Below are positions 50,606 through 62,493 of a DNA stretch of 64,000 nt, piece by piece. Made by a program: the position numbers and the translations under genes. Each line of letters opens with the position of its first letter. Position 1 is the first letter of the stretch. Source of the stretch: Modestobacter caceresii (GTDB taxonomy: Bacteria > Actinomycetota > Actinomycetes > Mycobacteriales > Geodermatophilaceae). The notes under the pieces were generated by a model. It ran no database searches and was not told the origin of the DNA. It saw only the letters and a list, made by a program, of their open reading frames with translations. Location of the stretch: NCBI RefSeq assembly GCF_000761485.1, contig NZ_JPMX01000003.1, positions 23,325 through 87,324 of the forward strand, read 5' to 3'.

Positions 50606-51355
50606 TCAGGCCCAGCGGCGGAAGCCGCCCTCGGCGTCGATGGTCTGGCCGGTGACCGAGCGGGCGTCCGGGCCGGTCAGCCAGGCGACGACGGCGGCCG
50701 CCTCCGCGGGGCTGTTCCAGCGCCCCCGGGGCATCAGCCGGCCCACGCCGTCCTGCTCGGCCGGATCGGCCCAGCCGGTGTCCGTCGGGCCGGGGTTCAG
50801 GCAGTTGACGGTGACGTCGGCGTCGATGAGCTCGTCGGCCAGGGACAGCGTCATCTGCTGGATCGCCCCCTTGCTGATCGCGTAGGGCAGTTCCCGGGAC
50901 ATCGGCCCGCGGTGCTGGCCGGAGGTGAACAGGACGACGGCGCCCGGGCCGGCGGCCGGCTCGTACTGGGCGGCGAAGGCCTGGGTGAGCAGCAGGCTGC
51001 CGCGGGCGTTGACCGCGAAGCAGAGGTCGACCTCGGCGGCCGTCACCTCGGCGAGCCGGCCCATGGCGCTGCGTGCGTGCGCGGCGACCAGGGTGGTCAG
51101 CGGACCGACCGCGTCCCGGGCGGCGGCGACCAGCTCGCCCGGCGCGCCCGGCTCGGCCAGGTCGACGGTGACGTGCGGCGGGTCTCCCAGCTCGGCGAGG
51201 ACGGCGGCCAGGTCGTCGCCGCCCCACGGCTGCTCCGCGTCGTGCGGCGCCCAGGACTGGACCACCACCCGGTCCCCGCGGTCCAGCAGCCGCCGGGCGA
51301 CCGCGAAGCCGATGGAGCTGCGGCGACCGACGCCGGTGACGAGTGCGGTGCCCAC
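50606..51355 (-). CDS. short-chain dehydrogenase/reductase (SDR)
   Basis: A 249-residue classical SDR. The cofactor motif is TALVTGVGRRSSIGFAVARRLL (TGxxxxxxIG); VAAHARSAMG takes the place of the NNAG motif; Ser is in TSGQHRGPMS and the catalytic pair in YAISKGA; the C-terminal end GQTIDAEGGFRRW is typical. Reduction or oxidation of an alcohol/ketone is likely; the substrate is unknown. GTG 51355 is chosen because VGTALVTG starts the beta-strand directly and CACACT lies 6 nt upstream as a weak -10 box. The gene is flanked by two direct copies of the 15-bp motif. Confidence 0.9.
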   Translation of the reverse strand: MGTALVTGVGRRSSIGFAVARRLLDRGDRVVVQSWAPHDAEQPWGGDDLAAVLAELGDPPHVTVDLAEPGAPGELVAAARDAVGPLTTLVAAHARSAMGRLAEVTAAEVDLCFAVNARGSLLLTQAFAAQYEPAAGPGAVVLFTSGQHRGPMSRELPYAISKGAIQQMTLSLADELIDADVTVNCLNPGPTDTGWADPAEQDGVGRLMPRGRWNSPAEAAAVVAWLTGPDARSVTGQTIDAEGGFRRWA

Positions 51356-51712
51356 CGCGGCAGTGTGGTCGGCACCGCCGCGCAAGGCCAATGGTCTGCC
51401 GGGCCGACGGCATCGGGCCAGGTGCCCGGCCGGACCGCCTCCCCCTTGTCGACGCGGTCGGTCTTCCCGGGACGGGCGGCTGTGGGTTGGGGATAACGGT
51501 CATACAACGACACGGCGATCAGGTATGGCGACGGTGGCGCGCTCCGTGCGGTTCGACGCCGACCGGGAGCTGACGAGGGCGCCTGGCCGGTACACCCGAG
51601 CCCGGCACCGCGCCGTCCCCCAGCCCGTCCTGAGCCTCCGCGCAGGACGCCGAGGTGGTCACATGCGACGGCGTGGGCCCTGGCGGATCGCCGACGCGGT
51701 GGTCCCCGGCCG
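51356..51712. other. 357-bp intergenic region between pafA and SDR gene
   Basis: Contains motif copy 5 and a short plus-strand open frame beginning at ATG 51525 (MATVARSVRFDADREL), which runs into pafA antisense and is not convincing as a gene. I see no clear terminator for pafA. Confidence 0.4.
51486..51500 (+). repeat. 15-bp dispersed motif, copy 5
   Basis: GTTGGGGATAACGGT, 131 bp upstream of the SDR start and 212 bp beyond the pafA stop. Confidence 0.85.
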
Positions 51713-53071
51713 TCACATGGACGCGATGAGCTTCTCCACCCGTTCGTCCACGGACTTGAAGGGGTCCTTGCACAGGACGGTGCGCTGGGCCTGGTCGTTG
51801 AGCTTGAGGTGCACCCAGTCGACGGTGAAGTCGCGGCGCTTGTCCTGGGCGCGCCGGATGAACTCCCCTCGCAGCTTGGCCCGGGTGGTCTGCGGCGGGA
51901 CGTTCTTGGCCTCGAAGATCGCCGGGTCGTGGGTGACCCGCTCGACCTGGCCGGCCTTCTCCAGGAGGTAGTACAGGCCGCGGTTGCGCCGGATGTCGTG
52001 GTACGCGAGGTCCATCTGGGCGACCCGCGGGCTGGACAGCGACAGGTCGCGCTTGGCCATGTACCGGTGCAGCAGCTGGTGCTTGATGGCCCAGTCGATC
52101 TCCCGGTCGATCAGCGAGAGGTCGCCGCTGTCGACGGCCTTGAGCGTGCGCCCCCACAGCTCCAGCATCTGCCGGTGCACCGGGCCGTAGCCCTCGCGGT
52201 CGACGAACTCGGCGGCGCGGTCGTGGTACTCCTGCTGGATCTCCAGGGCCGACATCTCCCGGCCGTTGGCGAGCCGGACCTTGCGGCGGCCGGTGAGGTC
52301 GTGGCTGATCTCCCGGATCGCGCGGATCGGGTTCTCCAGGGTCATGTCCCGCAGCACCACGCCCTGCTCGATCATCCGCAGCACCAGGTCGGTGATGGTG
52401 ACCTTGAGCAGCGTCGTCGTCTCGCTCATGTTCGAGTCGCCGACGATGACGTGCAGCCGGCGGTACTTCTCGGCGTCGGCGTGCGGCTCGTCGCGGGTGT
52501 TGATGATCGGCCGCGACCGGGTGGTGGCGCTGGAGACGCCCTCCCAGATGTGCTCGGCCCGCTGGCTGACGCAGTAGACCGCGCCGCGTGGGGTCTGCAG
52601 CACCTTGCCCGCGCCGACCACCATCTGCCGGCTGACCAGGAACGGGATCAGGACGTCGGCCATCCGGCTGAACTCGCCGTGCCGGCCCACCAGGTAGTTC
52701 TCGTGGCAGCCGTAGCTGTTGCCGGCCGAGTCGGTGTTGTTCTTGAACAGGTAGATGTCGCCGGTGACGCCCTCCTCGTTCAGGCGCTGCTCGGCGTCGA
52801 CCATCAGCCCCTCGAGGATCCGCTCGCCGGCCTTGTCGTGGACGACGAGCTCGGTGACGTCGTCGCACTCAGCGGTGGCGTACTCGGGGTGGCTGCCGAC
52901 GTCGAGGTAGAGCCGGGAGCCGTTGCGCAGGAAGACGTTCGAGCTACGGCCCCAGGAGACCACCCGGCGGAACAGGTAGCGGGCAACCTCGTCGGGTGAG
53001 AGGCGGCGCTGCCCCTTGAAGGTGCACGTGACGCCGTACTCGGTCTCGATGCCGAAGATCCGTCGTTCCAC
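51713..53071 (-). CDS. pafA: Pup-protein ligase PafA
   Basis: A 452-residue ligase, the same length as the mycobacterial enzyme, that joins the C-terminal Glu of Pup to substrate lysines with ATP. It opens [35 protein letters not shown], with the glutamine-synthetase-like beta-strand containing the catalytic Asp/Glu region ([20 protein letters not shown]), [22 protein letters not shown] and [34 protein letters not shown] 53071 follows TAGGCT by 7 nt; a longer frame to 53134 would add a non-conserved tail and overlap prcA. The gene has its own leaderless promoter behind prcA. Confidence 0.97.
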   Translation of the reverse strand: MERRIFGIETEYGVTCTFKGQRRLSPDEVARYLFRRVVSWGRSSNVFLRNGSRLYLDVGSHPEYATAECDDVTELVVHDKAGERILEGLMVDAEQRLNEEGVTGDIYLFKNNTDSAGNSYGCHENYLVGRHGEFSRMADVLIPFLVSRQMVVGAGKVLQTPRGAVYCVSQRAEHIWEGVSSATTRSRPIINTRDEPHADAEKYRRLHVIVGDSNMSETTTLLKVTITDLVLRMIEQGVVLRDMTLENPIRAIREISHDLTGRRKVRLANGREMSALEIQQEYHDRAAEFVDREGYGPVHRQMLELWGRTLKAVDSGDLSLIDREIDWAIKHQLLHRYMAKRDLSLSSPRVAQMDLAYHDIRRNRGLYYLLEKAGQVERVTHDPAIFEAKNVPPQTTRAKLRGEFIRRAQDKRRDFTVDWVHLKLNDQAQRTVLCKDPFKSVDERVEKLIASM

Positions 53072-53078
53072 CTCGCCG

Positions 53079-53084
53079 AGCCTA
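53079..53084 (-). promoter_or_regulatory. -10 box TAGGCT for pafA
   Basis: Lies 7 nt before GTG 53071, in the 59-nt gap after the prcA stop. Confidence 0.6.
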
Positions 53085-53130
53085 GGCGTCCGCGGCGTAC
53101 TCGGCTCGTGTCCCGAGTACGCCGCGCCGC

Positions 53131-54048
53131 TCACTGCTCGCTGTCCGGGGTCTCGCCGTCGGTGCCGCCACCGACGCCGTCCTGCGTGCTCGGCTGGGCG
53201 GAGGCCTGCTCGCTGCCGCCGGCGGTGTCGACGGCCGCCGGGTCGCCGAGGCCCGGCGGGGTCCCGGGCGCCGGGGCGCTGGGCGCGTGGGTGCCGGCCG
53301 CCTCCGCGGGGCTCTCGGCGGGCTCAGCGGCGGTCCCCTGGTCGGAGAGCAGGCTGGTCAGCGCGGCGCCCACGACGCGGCGGAACGCCCGCTTCGGACG
53401 CCGCCGGTCGAGGACGGCCACCTCGAGCTGCTCGGCGGGCAGCTGGTCGTGCGCCCCGCCGTTGGCCGCGGTGGCCGGGCTGACCGCGGACAGCGCCCGG
53501 ACGCCGACCTGCAGGGCCTCCGCCAGGCTCAAGCCGGGGGTGAAGTGCTCACGCAGGTGGCTGCTCACCGCCTCGGCCTGCCCGCCCATGACCACGAAGG
53601 AGGCCTCGTCGACTATCGACCCGTCGAAGGTGAGCCGGTAGAGCTGGTCGGAGGCGGAGTCCTCCCCCACCTCGGCGACGCAGAGCTCGACCTCGAAGGG
53701 CTTCATCTGCTCGGTGAAGACCGAGCCGAGGGTCTGCGCGTAGGCGTTGGCGATGACCCGGCCGGTGACGTCACGCCGGTTGTAGGAGTAGCCGCGGACG
53801 TCGGCCAGCCGGATGCCGGCGACCCGCAGGCTCTCGAACTCGGAGTAGCGGCCGACGGCGGCGAAGCCGATGCGGTCGTAGAGCTCGCTGACCTTGTGCA
53901 GCGTGGCGCTGGGGTTCTCGGCGATGAACAGCACGCCGTCGGCGTAGGTGAGGACGGCGACGCTGCGACCGCGGGAGATGCCCTTGCGGGCGTACTCCGA
54001 GCGGTCCCGCATGACCTGCTCGGCCGAGGCGTAGTACGGCATGGTCAT
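53131..54048 (-). CDS. prcA: proteasome alpha subunit
   Basis: A 305-residue alpha subunit of the 20S proteasome. The N-terminal gate region [47 protein letters not shown] is canonical, as is [44 protein letters not shown]. The last 65 residues ([12 protein letters not shown] onward) are low-complexity Pro/Ala/Gly and predicted disordered, longer than in Mycobacterium. It forms the outer ring that binds Arc. ATG 54048 is 3 nt after the prcB stop; ATG 54042 is an alternative and gives MPYYAS directly. Confidence 0.97.
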   Translation of the reverse strand: MTMPYYASAEQVMRDRSEYARKGISRGRSVAVLTYADGVLFIAENPSATLHKVSELYDRIGFAAVGRYSEFESLRVAGIRLADVRGYSYNRRDVTGRVIANAYAQTLGSVFTEQMKPFEVELCVAEVGEDSASDQLYRLTFDGSIVDEASFVVMGGQAEAVSSHLREHFTPGLSLAEALQVGVRALSAVSPATAANGGAHDQLPAEQLEVAVLDRRRPKRAFRRVVGAALTSLLSDQGTAAEPAESPAEAAGTHAPSAPAPGTPPGLGDPAAVDTAGGSEQASAQPSTQDGVGGGTDGETPDSEQ

Positions 54049-54051
54049 GGC

Positions 54052-54894
54052 TCAGCCCTGCCCGTCTGCGGCCGAGCGCTCGGCGACGATGGTGGTGGCG
54101 ATGGCGGCGACCTCGTCGTCCGGGAGCCGGACGGCGCCCTCGGCGTCGACCCGGTAGACGATCGGGTAGAGCCGGCGGACGGTGTCGGGGCCGCCGGTGG
54201 CGGAGTCGTCGTCGGCGGCGTCGTAGAGCGCCTCGACGAGGGTGCGGGTGGCGGCGTCGGCGGACAGGCCGGGGCGCCAGGTCTTCTTCAGGGAGTTGCG
54301 GGCGAACAGCGAGCCGGAGCCAACGGAGGCATAGCCGCGCTCCTCGTAGTTCCCGCCGGTGACGTCGTAGCTGAAGATCCTGCCCGGGCTGACGCCCTCT
54401 GCTGCGTCCAGGTCGTAACCGGCGAACAGCGGGACGACGGCGAGGCCCTGCATCGCGGCACCGAGGTTGCCCCGGATCATCGCGGCGAGGCGGTTGGCCT
54501 TGCCGTCGAGGGACATCGTCATCCCCTCGATCTTCTCGTAGTGCTCGAGCTCGACCTGGTAGAGCCGGACCATCTCGATGGCGATGCCCGCGGCACCGGC
54601 GATGCCGATGACCGACCAGGAGTCGGCGGCGTAGACCTTCTCGATGTCCCGGCTGGAGATCAGGTTGCCCATGGTCGCTCGCCGGTCGCCGCCCATCAGC
54701 ACGCCGCCGTCGAAGGTGGCGGCGACGATGGTCGTGGCGTGCGGGGCGAGGTCAGCCATGGACATCGTCGGGACGGTGCGCCGGCCGGGCAGCAGGTCGG
54801 GGGCGGTGGTGCCCAGGAAGTCGGTGAACGAGGAGCCCACCCGGTCCAGGTACGCGGGCGGGAACCCGCTCCGACCAGCTGACGTCTCGGTCAC
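54052..54894 (-). CDS. prcB: proteasome beta subunit
   Basis: A 280-residue proteolytic subunit with a propeptide of about 54 residues ([27 protein letters not shown] onward). Autocleavage would occur at [26 protein letters not shown], exposing Thr as nucleophile; the residue before Thr is Ala where Mycobacterium has Gly. [28 protein letters not shown] and [17 protein letters not shown] are conserved. GTG 54894 follows AGGAGAGG by about 8 nt. A TAGGGT box at 54989-54994 could start the prcB-prcA message about 85 nt upstream. Confidence 0.97.
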   Translation of the reverse strand: MTETSAGRSGFPPAYLDRVGSSFTDFLGTTAPDLLPGRRTVPTMSMADLAPHATTIVAATFDGGVLMGGDRRATMGNLISSRDIEKVYAADSWSVIGIAGAAGIAIEMVRLYQVELEHYEKIEGMTMSLDGKANRLAAMIRGNLGAAMQGLAVVPLFAGYDLDAAEGVSPGRIFSYDVTGGNYEERGYASVGSGSLFARNSLKKTWRPGLSADAATRTLVEALYDAADDDSATGGPDTVRRLYPIVYRVDAEGAVRLPDDEVAAIATTIVAERSAADGQG

Positions 54895-54988
54895 CCATCC
54901 GCCTCTCCTGCCGTCGTGCGACGGCGGTCCGTGCTGCTGCGTCTGCTGCGCCGGCCGGCCGCGGAGCTGCCGGGTCGACGCCCCGCCG

Positions 54989-54994
54989 ACCCTA
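54989..54994 (-). promoter_or_regulatory. possible -10 box for prcBA
   Basis: TAGGGT on the minus strand in the 172-bp gap between prcB and the endonuclease gene. Unlike the leaderless genes, this would leave a leader of about 85 nt with an RBS. Confidence 0.35.
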
Positions 54995-55066
54995 CCGGCG
55001 GGCAGTCGCCGCGCATGTCCACGGATCGACGTCGGGCCGCACTGGGTCACAGCCAGCGCGTGGTCG

Positions 55067-55747
55067 TCAGTCGGTCCCTTGCATGGCCCGCCACCGGGCG
55101 AACCCGTGGCTGCCCACTCCCGCCCGCGGTGACCCGGCGGGCGCCCGGTGGGTCGACGGCGCGAAGTCGTCGGCCGCCAGTCGACCGGCGAGGGCCATCA
55201 GTGCGGCTCGGTGCTGTTCGACGTAGTCCGCCGCTGCCCGCAGAACGACCGGGTCGTCACGGAGAAGCCCAAGACCCTGATTGCAGCGCTGGCACAACAG
55301 CGCCCTGATCCGCCCGGTCTCGTGGTCATGATCGAGATGCTCGGGCTGCGACGCGTCGCAGATGGCACACGCATCCCCCTGGGCAGCCCGCAGAGCGGCA
55401 ACGTCGCTCCGGGTCAGTCCGTAGCGGCGCTTCCAGTAGGCGTCGTTGCTCGACGTGCGGTGGCAGGACAGACAGAGACTGCCGAACCCCGAAGCCTGCT
55501 TGGCGTTCCGCGAGAAGTCCTCATGGGGCACGGCGTGACGGCATCCGGGGCACCAGCGGAAACCCTCCGGGACCCACGAGTGGTCGCGAACGGACTTGCC
55601 CATGGCCGCCCGCGACTGTCGATACCAGGCGCCGTTCCGCCGGCGATCGCACTCCGAGCAGTAGAACGAGAGGCCGTCGGGCAGCGACCTGTTCCGACCG
55701 AATGCAGCCGACGGCTTCTCCACATCGCAGTCTGGGCAGCGCTTCAT
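55067..55747 (-). CDS. endonuclease VII domain (HNH-type) protein
   Basis: A 226-residue Cys-rich protein. Two N-terminal CxxC pairs (KRCPDC and FYCSEC), then WCPGC and LCLSC, form probable zinc ribbons. The C-terminal part [40 protein letters not shown] is a recombination endonuclease VII-type beta-beta-alpha-metal site with the DHDH motif. Codon use is visibly less GC-rich than in prcB or pup, suggesting later acquisition. It lies in the proteasome operon between pup and prcB; related genes occupy this place in Streptomyces, as I recall. The role in the locus is unknown. Confidence 0.85.
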   Translation of the reverse strand: MKRCPDCDVEKPSAAFGRNRSLPDGLSFYCSECDRRRNGAWYRQSRAAMGKSVRDHSWVPEGFRWCPGCRHAVPHEDFSRNAKQASGFGSLCLSCHRTSSNDAYWKRRYGLTRSDVAALRAAQGDACAICDASQPEHLDHDHETGRIRALLCQRCNQGLGLLRDDPVVLRAAADYVEQHRAALMALAGRLAADDFAPSTHRAPAGSPRAGVGSHGFARWRAMQGTD

Positions 55748-55776
55748 CTCAGTAGTTACAGGGAGTGATCAGACCT

Positions 55777-55986
55777 TCACTCTCCGCCCTTCTGCACGTA
55801 CGATTTCACGAACTCCTCGGCATTCTCCTCGAGGACGCCGTCGATCTCGTCGAGGATGGAGTCGACGTCGTCGGTCATCTCCTGGCGCCGCTCGGCGGCC
55901 TCGGCGTCGACCGACGCCTCGACCTCCTCGGTCTCCTCGCGCGTGCGCGTGGCCTTCTGCTGCCCGCCGGTGTCCCTCGTGGCCAT
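55777..55986 (-). CDS. pup: prokaryotic ubiquitin-like protein Pup
   Basis: A 69-residue disordered protein ending DDVDSILDEIDGVLEENAEEFVKSYVQKGGE. The C-terminal -GGE is encoded directly (GAG then TGA), so unlike the mycobacterial -GGQ form it needs no deamidation before ligation by PafA. The Arc-binding coiled-coil region and the Gly-Gly tail are conserved. ATG 55986 has a GGAGGG RBS 4-6 nt upstream. A TAGCTT box at 56028-56033 may be its own promoter, 96 nt after dop. Confidence 0.97.
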   Translation of the reverse strand: MATRDTGGQQKATRTREETEEVEASVDAEAAERRQEMTDDVDSILDEIDGVLEENAEEFVKSYVQKGGE

Positions 55987-56082
55987 CTCACCCTCCGGAG
56001 CTCGCTGCTGGGTCGGTGCTGAGGCAGAAGCTACCCGCGCCGGGTGACAGTCCGCCGCGTTCGCGGGCTCGCCCCCGTCAGG

Positions 56083-57588
56083 TCAGCGCGCGGTGATCCG
56101 GTCGACCAGCTCGGCCGCGGTCGACGTCGACTCGAACAGCGCACCGACGTGCTCCCGGGTGCCCCGCAGCGGCTCCATGGTCGGGATGCGGACCAGGTTC
56201 TCCCGGCCGACGTCGAAGACCACCGAGTCCCACGACGCCGCGGCGACCTGGGCCGGGTAGCGGCGCAGGCACTCGCCGCGGAAGTAGGCGCGGGTGTCCG
56301 GCGGCGGGCTGGTCATCGCCCGGGTCACCTCGTCGTCGGTGAGCAGCCGCTGCATCGAGCCACGGGCCACCAGCCGGTGGTAGAGCCCCTTGTCCGGCCG
56401 GACGTCGGAGTACTGCAGGTCGACCAGCTTCAGCCGGGCGTCGCCCCAGCTGAGCCCGTCGCGCTGCCGGTACCCCTCCAGCAGCCGGAGCTTGGCCGGC
56501 CAGTCCAGCCGGTCGGCGAGCCGCATCGGGTCCACGGCGAGCTCGTCGAGCACCTCGGCCCACCGGAGCAGCACGTCGGCGGTCTGCTCGTCGTCGTCCC
56601 CGTTGTCGGCGACGAACTTCTGCGCCCGCGACAGGTACTCCCGCTGCACCTCGATCGCGGTCAGCCGGCGGCCGTCGCGCAGTCGCACCCGATGCGTCAG
56701 CGACGGGTCGTGGCTGATCGCCTGCAGCGACTCGACCGGCTCCTCGATGGTGAGGTCCTGGGTCAGCGCCTTGGCCTCGATCATGGCCAGCACGAGCGCC
56801 GTCGTCCCGACCTTGAGGTAGGTCGACAGCTCGGCGAGGTTCGCGTCGCCGATGATCACGTGCAGCCGACGGTAGTCGTCCGGGTTGGCGTGCGGTTCGT
56901 CGCGGGTGTTGATGATGGGCCGCTTCAGCGTCGTCTCCAGGCCCACCTCCACCTCGAAGAAGTCGGCCCGCTGGGACAGCTGGAAGCCGTCGGTGCGGCC
57001 CTCAGGGCCGATCCCGACCCGGCCGGCGCCGGCGAAGACCTGGCGGGTGACGAAGAACGGGATCAGCCCGCGGATGATGTCGATGAACGGCGTCGACCGG
57101 CTCATCAGGTAGTTCTCGTGCGCCCCGTAGGAGGCGCCCTTGCCGTCGGTGTTGTTCTTGTAGAGCTGGATGGGCTGGGTGCCCGGCACCCGGGCGGCGC
57201 GGCGGGCCGCCTCGGCCATCACCTGCTCCCCCGCCTTGTCCCACAGCACGATGTCGCGGGGGTTGGTGACCTCCGGCGTGGAGTACTCCGGGTGGGCGTG
57301 GTCGACGTAGAGCCGGGCCCCGTTGGTGAGGATGACGTTGGCCATCCCCGCGTCGTCGTCCAGGTCGTTGTGGTCCAGCGCCTGGGCCGGGGAGAGGTCG
57401 AACCCGCGGGCGTCGCGCAGCGGCGACTCCTCCTCGAAGTCCCACCGCGGCCGGCGCGGCGTCGGTGCCTCGGCCACCGCCCAGGCGTTCACCACCTGGC
57501 TCGACAGCGTCGTCGGGTTCGCCCCTGGCTGCCCCGGCACCGAGATGCCGTACTCGAGCTCCGTGCCCATGACCCGACGCACGCTCAT
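56083..57588 (-). CDS. dop: depupylase/deamidase Dop
   Basis: A 501-residue homologue of PafA that removes Pup from conjugates (and deamidates Pup-Gln in other species). It opens [25 protein letters not shown], carries the Dop-specific loop region ([30 protein letters not shown]), [22 protein letters not shown] with the catalytic Asp, [20 protein letters not shown] and [31 protein letters not shown] 57588 follows TAGGGT by 6 nt, giving a leaderless transcript that may run into pup. As Pup ends in Glu, its main role here should be depupylation. Confidence 0.97.
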   Translation of the reverse strand: MSVRRVMGTELEYGISVPGQPGANPTTLSSQVVNAWAVAEAPTPRRPRWDFEEESPLRDARGFDLSPAQALDHNDLDDDAGMANVILTNGARLYVDHAHPEYSTPEVTNPRDIVLWDKAGEQVMAEAARRAARVPGTQPIQLYKNNTDGKGASYGAHENYLMSRSTPFIDIIRGLIPFFVTRQVFAGAGRVGIGPEGRTDGFQLSQRADFFEVEVGLETTLKRPIINTRDEPHANPDDYRRLHVIIGDANLAELSTYLKVGTTALVLAMIEAKALTQDLTIEEPVESLQAISHDPSLTHRVRLRDGRRLTAIEVQREYLSRAQKFVADNGDDDEQTADVLLRWAEVLDELAVDPMRLADRLDWPAKLRLLEGYRQRDGLSWGDARLKLVDLQYSDVRPDKGLYHRLVARGSMQRLLTDDEVTRAMTSPPPDTRAYFRGECLRRYPAQVAAASWDSVVFDVGRENLVRIPTMEPLRGTREHVGALFESTSTAAELVDRITAR

Positions 57589-57594
57589 GCCCCA

Positions 57595-57600
57595 ACCCTA
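57595..57600 (-). promoter_or_regulatory. -10 box TAGGGT for dop
   Basis: Lies 6 nt before ATG 57588 on the minus strand; leaderless start. Confidence 0.6.
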
Positions 57601-57631
57601 GGCCGCGGCCGCTCGACGGCAGGATGGCCCG

Positions 57632-58480
57632 GTGAGCACGCCACCCCTGGGACTCCTGCTCGACGTCGACGGCCCCCTGGCCAGTCCGGAGACGCGCGCC
57701 GTCGACCCGTCCCTGCTCGAGGACCTGCGGCGGCTGCTGGCCGCCGGCGTCCCCGTCGTGCTGAACACCGGCCGGTCGGTGGACTTCGTCGGCGAGCGGC
57801 TGCTGGGCCCGCTCGTCGCCGCGGGGCTTCCCGACGGCGCCCGGCTGCACGCGGTCTGCGAGAAGGGCGGCCTGTGGACCACGGCCGACGGCGGGGACGT
57901 CCACGTCGACCCGGGGCTCGCCGTCCCCGAGGTCTGCCACGCCGTCCTGGCCGAGCTGGTCGGCGGCGAGTACGGCGAGGCGATGTTCGTCGACACCGGC
58001 AAGCGGACGATGGCCACGGTCGAGGCCCGGACCGACGTCCCCGCCGCCTCCTTCGCCGAGTGGCAGCAGCGCTTCGACGCCGAGCTCGCCGCACGGCTGT
58101 CGGCGGCCGGGTTGGGCATCCAGCTGGGCGACCGGCTCCTGCCCGACGCGGACGGCCGGACGCCGTGGCGGATCGACCCCTCGGTGATCGCCACCGACGT
58201 GGAGTCGGTCCGGTCGGGCAAGGCGCTCGGCGCCAGCCGCGCCCTGGACCTGCTCCGGGAGGACGGTCCGCTGCCCGCCAGCTGGCACACCGTCGGGGAC
58301 TCCCGGTCCGACTACGCGATGGCCGACCACCTCCACGGGCTCGGCGCCGACGTCACGCACGTCGACGTCGGTCCGCGGGCTCCGCTCGACCGTCCCTACC
58401 GGGTTCGCACCGTCCCCGGGGCCTGGTACGAGGCTGCGGGCGGCGCGCACCTGCGCGAGCTCGTCGCGCGCCTGACCTGA
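57632..58480 (+). CDS. HAD family hydrolase
   Basis: A 282-residue HAD phosphatase inserted in the proteasome locus on the opposite strand. GLLLDVDGPLASPE gives the nucleophile Asp, VVLNTGRSVDFV motif II, VRSGKALGASRAL motif III Lys, and TVGDSRSDYAMADHL motif IV. The cap type resembles the sugar-phosphate phosphatase (Cof/trehalose-phosphatase-like) subfamily. The substrate is unknown. GTG 57632 is 6 nt after CAGGAT, a weak -10 match. It diverges from dop with 43 bp between starts and ends in a very strong hairpin shared with arc. Confidence 0.85.
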   Translation: MSTPPLGLLLDVDGPLASPETRAVDPSLLEDLRRLLAAGVPVVLNTGRSVDFVGERLLGPLVAAGLPDGARLHAVCEKGGLWTTADGGDVHVDPGLAVPEVCHAVLAELVGGEYGEAMFVDTGKRTMATVEARTDVPAASFAEWQQRFDAELAARLSAAGLGIQLGDRLLPDADGRTPWRIDPSVIATDVESVRSGKALGASRALDLLREDGPLPASWHTVGDSRSDYAMADHLHGLGADVTHVDVGPRAPLDRPYRVRTVPGAWYEAAGGAHLRELVARLT

Positions 58481-58522
58481 CACCGGCGGACCGGGCCCGT
58501 CTCCGGGCCCGGTCCGCCGGTG
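58481..58522. terminator. bidirectional hairpin terminator
   Basis: A perfect 19-bp stem (CACCGGCGGACCGGGCCCG and complement) with a TCTC loop lies directly after the HAD stop and 8 nt from the arc stop. Confidence 0.85.
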
Positions 58523-58530
58523 CAGCGCTG

Positions 58531-60321
58531 TTACAGGTACTGGCCGGTGTTGGTCGCGGTGTCGATCGCGCGGCCGCTGTCGGCGCCCTTGCCGCTGATG
58601 AGCGTGCGGATGTAGACGATCCGCTCACCCTTCTTGCCCGAGATCCGCGCCCAGTCGTCGGGGTTGGTCGTGTTGGGCAGGTCCTCGTTCTCCTTGAACT
58701 CGTCGACGCAGGCGTTCATCAGGTGACCCACGCGCAGGCCGCCGACGCCGGTCTCCAGGCGGTCCTTGATCGCCATCTTCTTCGCCCGGTCGACGATGTT
58801 CTGCAGCATCGCGCCGGAGTTGAAGTCCTTGAAGTACAGGACCTCCTTGTCACCGTTGGCGTAGGTGACCTCCAGGAAACGGTTCTCCTCGGTCTCGGTG
58901 TACATCCGCTCGACGGTGCTCTGGATCATCCCGGCGATGGTCGCCTCGCGACTGCCGCCGTGCTCGGCCAGGTCGTCGGCGTGGATGGGCAGCGTCGTCG
59001 TCAGGTACTTGGTGAAGATGTCCCGCGCGGCCTCGGCGTCCGGCCGCTCGATCTTGATCTTCACGTCCAGGCGCCCCGGGCGGAGGATCGCCGGGTCGAT
59101 CATGTCCTCGCGGTTGGAGGCGCCGATGACGATGACGTTCTCCAGCCCCTCGACGCCGTCGATCTCGCTGAGCAGCTGGGGCACGATCGTGCTCTCCACG
59201 TCGGAGGAGACACCGGACCCGCGGGTGCGGAAGATCGAGTCCATCTCGTCGAAGAAGACGATGACCGGCGTGCCCTCGCTGGCCTTCTCCCGGGCCCGCT
59301 GGAACACCAGCCGGATGTGCCGCTCGGTCTCCCCCACGTACTTGTTCAGCAGCTCGGGGCCCTTGATGTTGAGGAAGAAGGACTTCCCCTGGCTCCGGTC
59401 GGAGTCGCCGTTGAGCTCGGCGACCTTCTTGGCCAGCGAGTTGGCCACCGCCTTGGCGATCAGCGTCTTCCCGCAGCCGGGCGGGCCGTAGAGCAGGATG
59501 CCCTTCGGCGGGCGCAGCTCGTACTCGCGGAACAGGTCGGCGTGCAGGAACGGCAGCTCGACGGCGTCCCGGATCTGCTCGATCTGCCGGGAGAGCCCAC
59601 CGATGTCGGAGTAGTCGATGTCGGGGACCTCTTCGAGGATGAGCTCCTCGACCTCGCTCTTGGGGATCCGCTCGTAGACGTAGCCCGAGCGGGACTCCAG
59701 CAGCAGCGAGTCGCCGCTGCGCAGCGGCTGCCCCTCCAGGGAGTCGGCGAGGTAGACGACCCGCTCCTCGTCGGTGTGCCCGATGACCAGGGCGCGGCGC
59801 GGGACGCCCGGCAGGGGCTCCAGCAGCTCCTTGAGCATCACCACGTCCCCGGCGCGCTCGAACCCGCGGGCGGCGACGACGTTCATCGCCTCGTTGAGCA
59901 TGACCTCCTGGCCGTGCTGCAGCTCGGCGACCTCGACGGCCGGCGACACCGACACCCGCAGCTTGCGGCCGCTGGTGAACACGTCGACGGTGCCGTCCTC
60001 GAACCGCTCCAGGAAGACGCCGTAGCCGGACGGGGGCTGCCCCAGCCGCTCGACCTCCTCCTTGAGCGTGACCAGCTGCTCGCGCGCGTCGCGCAGCGTG
60101 CCGGCCAGCTTGTCGTTGCGCTCGGAGAGGAAGGCCGCGCGGCCCTCCGCCTCGGCGAGCCGCTCCTCCAGCGCACGCACCTGGCGCGGGCTGTCGGTGA
60201 CCTTCCGTCGGAGGAGGCTGATCTCCTCCTCGAGGTAGGAGATCTGCTTGACCAGGGAGGCGACGTCACGCTCACGCCGCGCTCGGAACTCGTCGGGGCC
60301 AGTGCCAGTACCGGGGCCCAT
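58531..60321 (-). CDS. arc: proteasome-associated ATPase Arc/Mpa
   Basis: A 596-residue AAA+ unfoldase that binds pupylated proteins by its N-terminal coiled coil (about residues 15-80, [21 protein letters not shown]) and threads them into the proteasome. Two OB domains follow. Walker A is GPPGCGKT, Walker [13 protein letters not shown], and sensor regions [21 protein letters not shown] are clear. The C-terminal -GQYL is the conserved proteasome-gating tail. ATG 60321 has GGAGGTG 4-5 nt upstream; longer frames are shadow. It converges with the HAD gene and lies 143 nt downstream of trmI. Confidence 0.97.
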   Translation of the reverse strand: MGPGTGTGPDEFRARRERDVASLVKQISYLEEEISLLRRKVTDSPRQVRALEERLAEAEGRAAFLSERNDKLAGTLRDAREQLVTLKEEVERLGQPPSGYGVFLERFEDGTVDVFTSGRKLRVSVSPAVEVAELQHGQEVMLNEAMNVVAARGFERAGDVVMLKELLEPLPGVPRRALVIGHTDEERVVYLADSLEGQPLRSGDSLLLESRSGYVYERIPKSEVEELILEEVPDIDYSDIGGLSRQIEQIRDAVELPFLHADLFREYELRPPKGILLYGPPGCGKTLIAKAVANSLAKKVAELNGDSDRSQGKSFFLNIKGPELLNKYVGETERHIRLVFQRAREKASEGTPVIVFFDEMDSIFRTRGSGVSSDVESTIVPQLLSEIDGVEGLENVIVIGASNREDMIDPAILRPGRLDVKIKIERPDAEAARDIFTKYLTTTLPIHADDLAEHGGSREATIAGMIQSTVERMYTETEENRFLEVTYANGDKEVLYFKDFNSGAMLQNIVDRAKKMAIKDRLETGVGGLRVGHLMNACVDEFKENEDLPNTTNPDDWARISGKKGERIVYIRTLISGKGADSGRAIDTATNTGQYL

Positions 60322-60464
60322 CGCGCACCTCCACACACATCGGGGGGAGCCAGGACGCCAATCTATACACGCGGGAGGCGACGGCGCCTCAGGCTCGGAA
60401 CGGGTGCGCGCGGTGCGCCCGGACGTCATCGCCCCGACACGTGCGGCACGTGTCGGCCCAGGCG

Positions 60465-62427
<1,963 letters not shown>

Positions 62428-62493
62428 CCCGATCCACACCCCGTGCGGAGTCGATGCAGTCGCTGTACCGAGTCGGCCGGGCGGGTGGCGCGG

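Noticed and set aside
51525..51971. Plus-strand frame beginning MATVARSVRFDADREL after motif copy 5
   Set aside because: Runs antisense through the end of pafA and loses protein-like character after about 45 codons.
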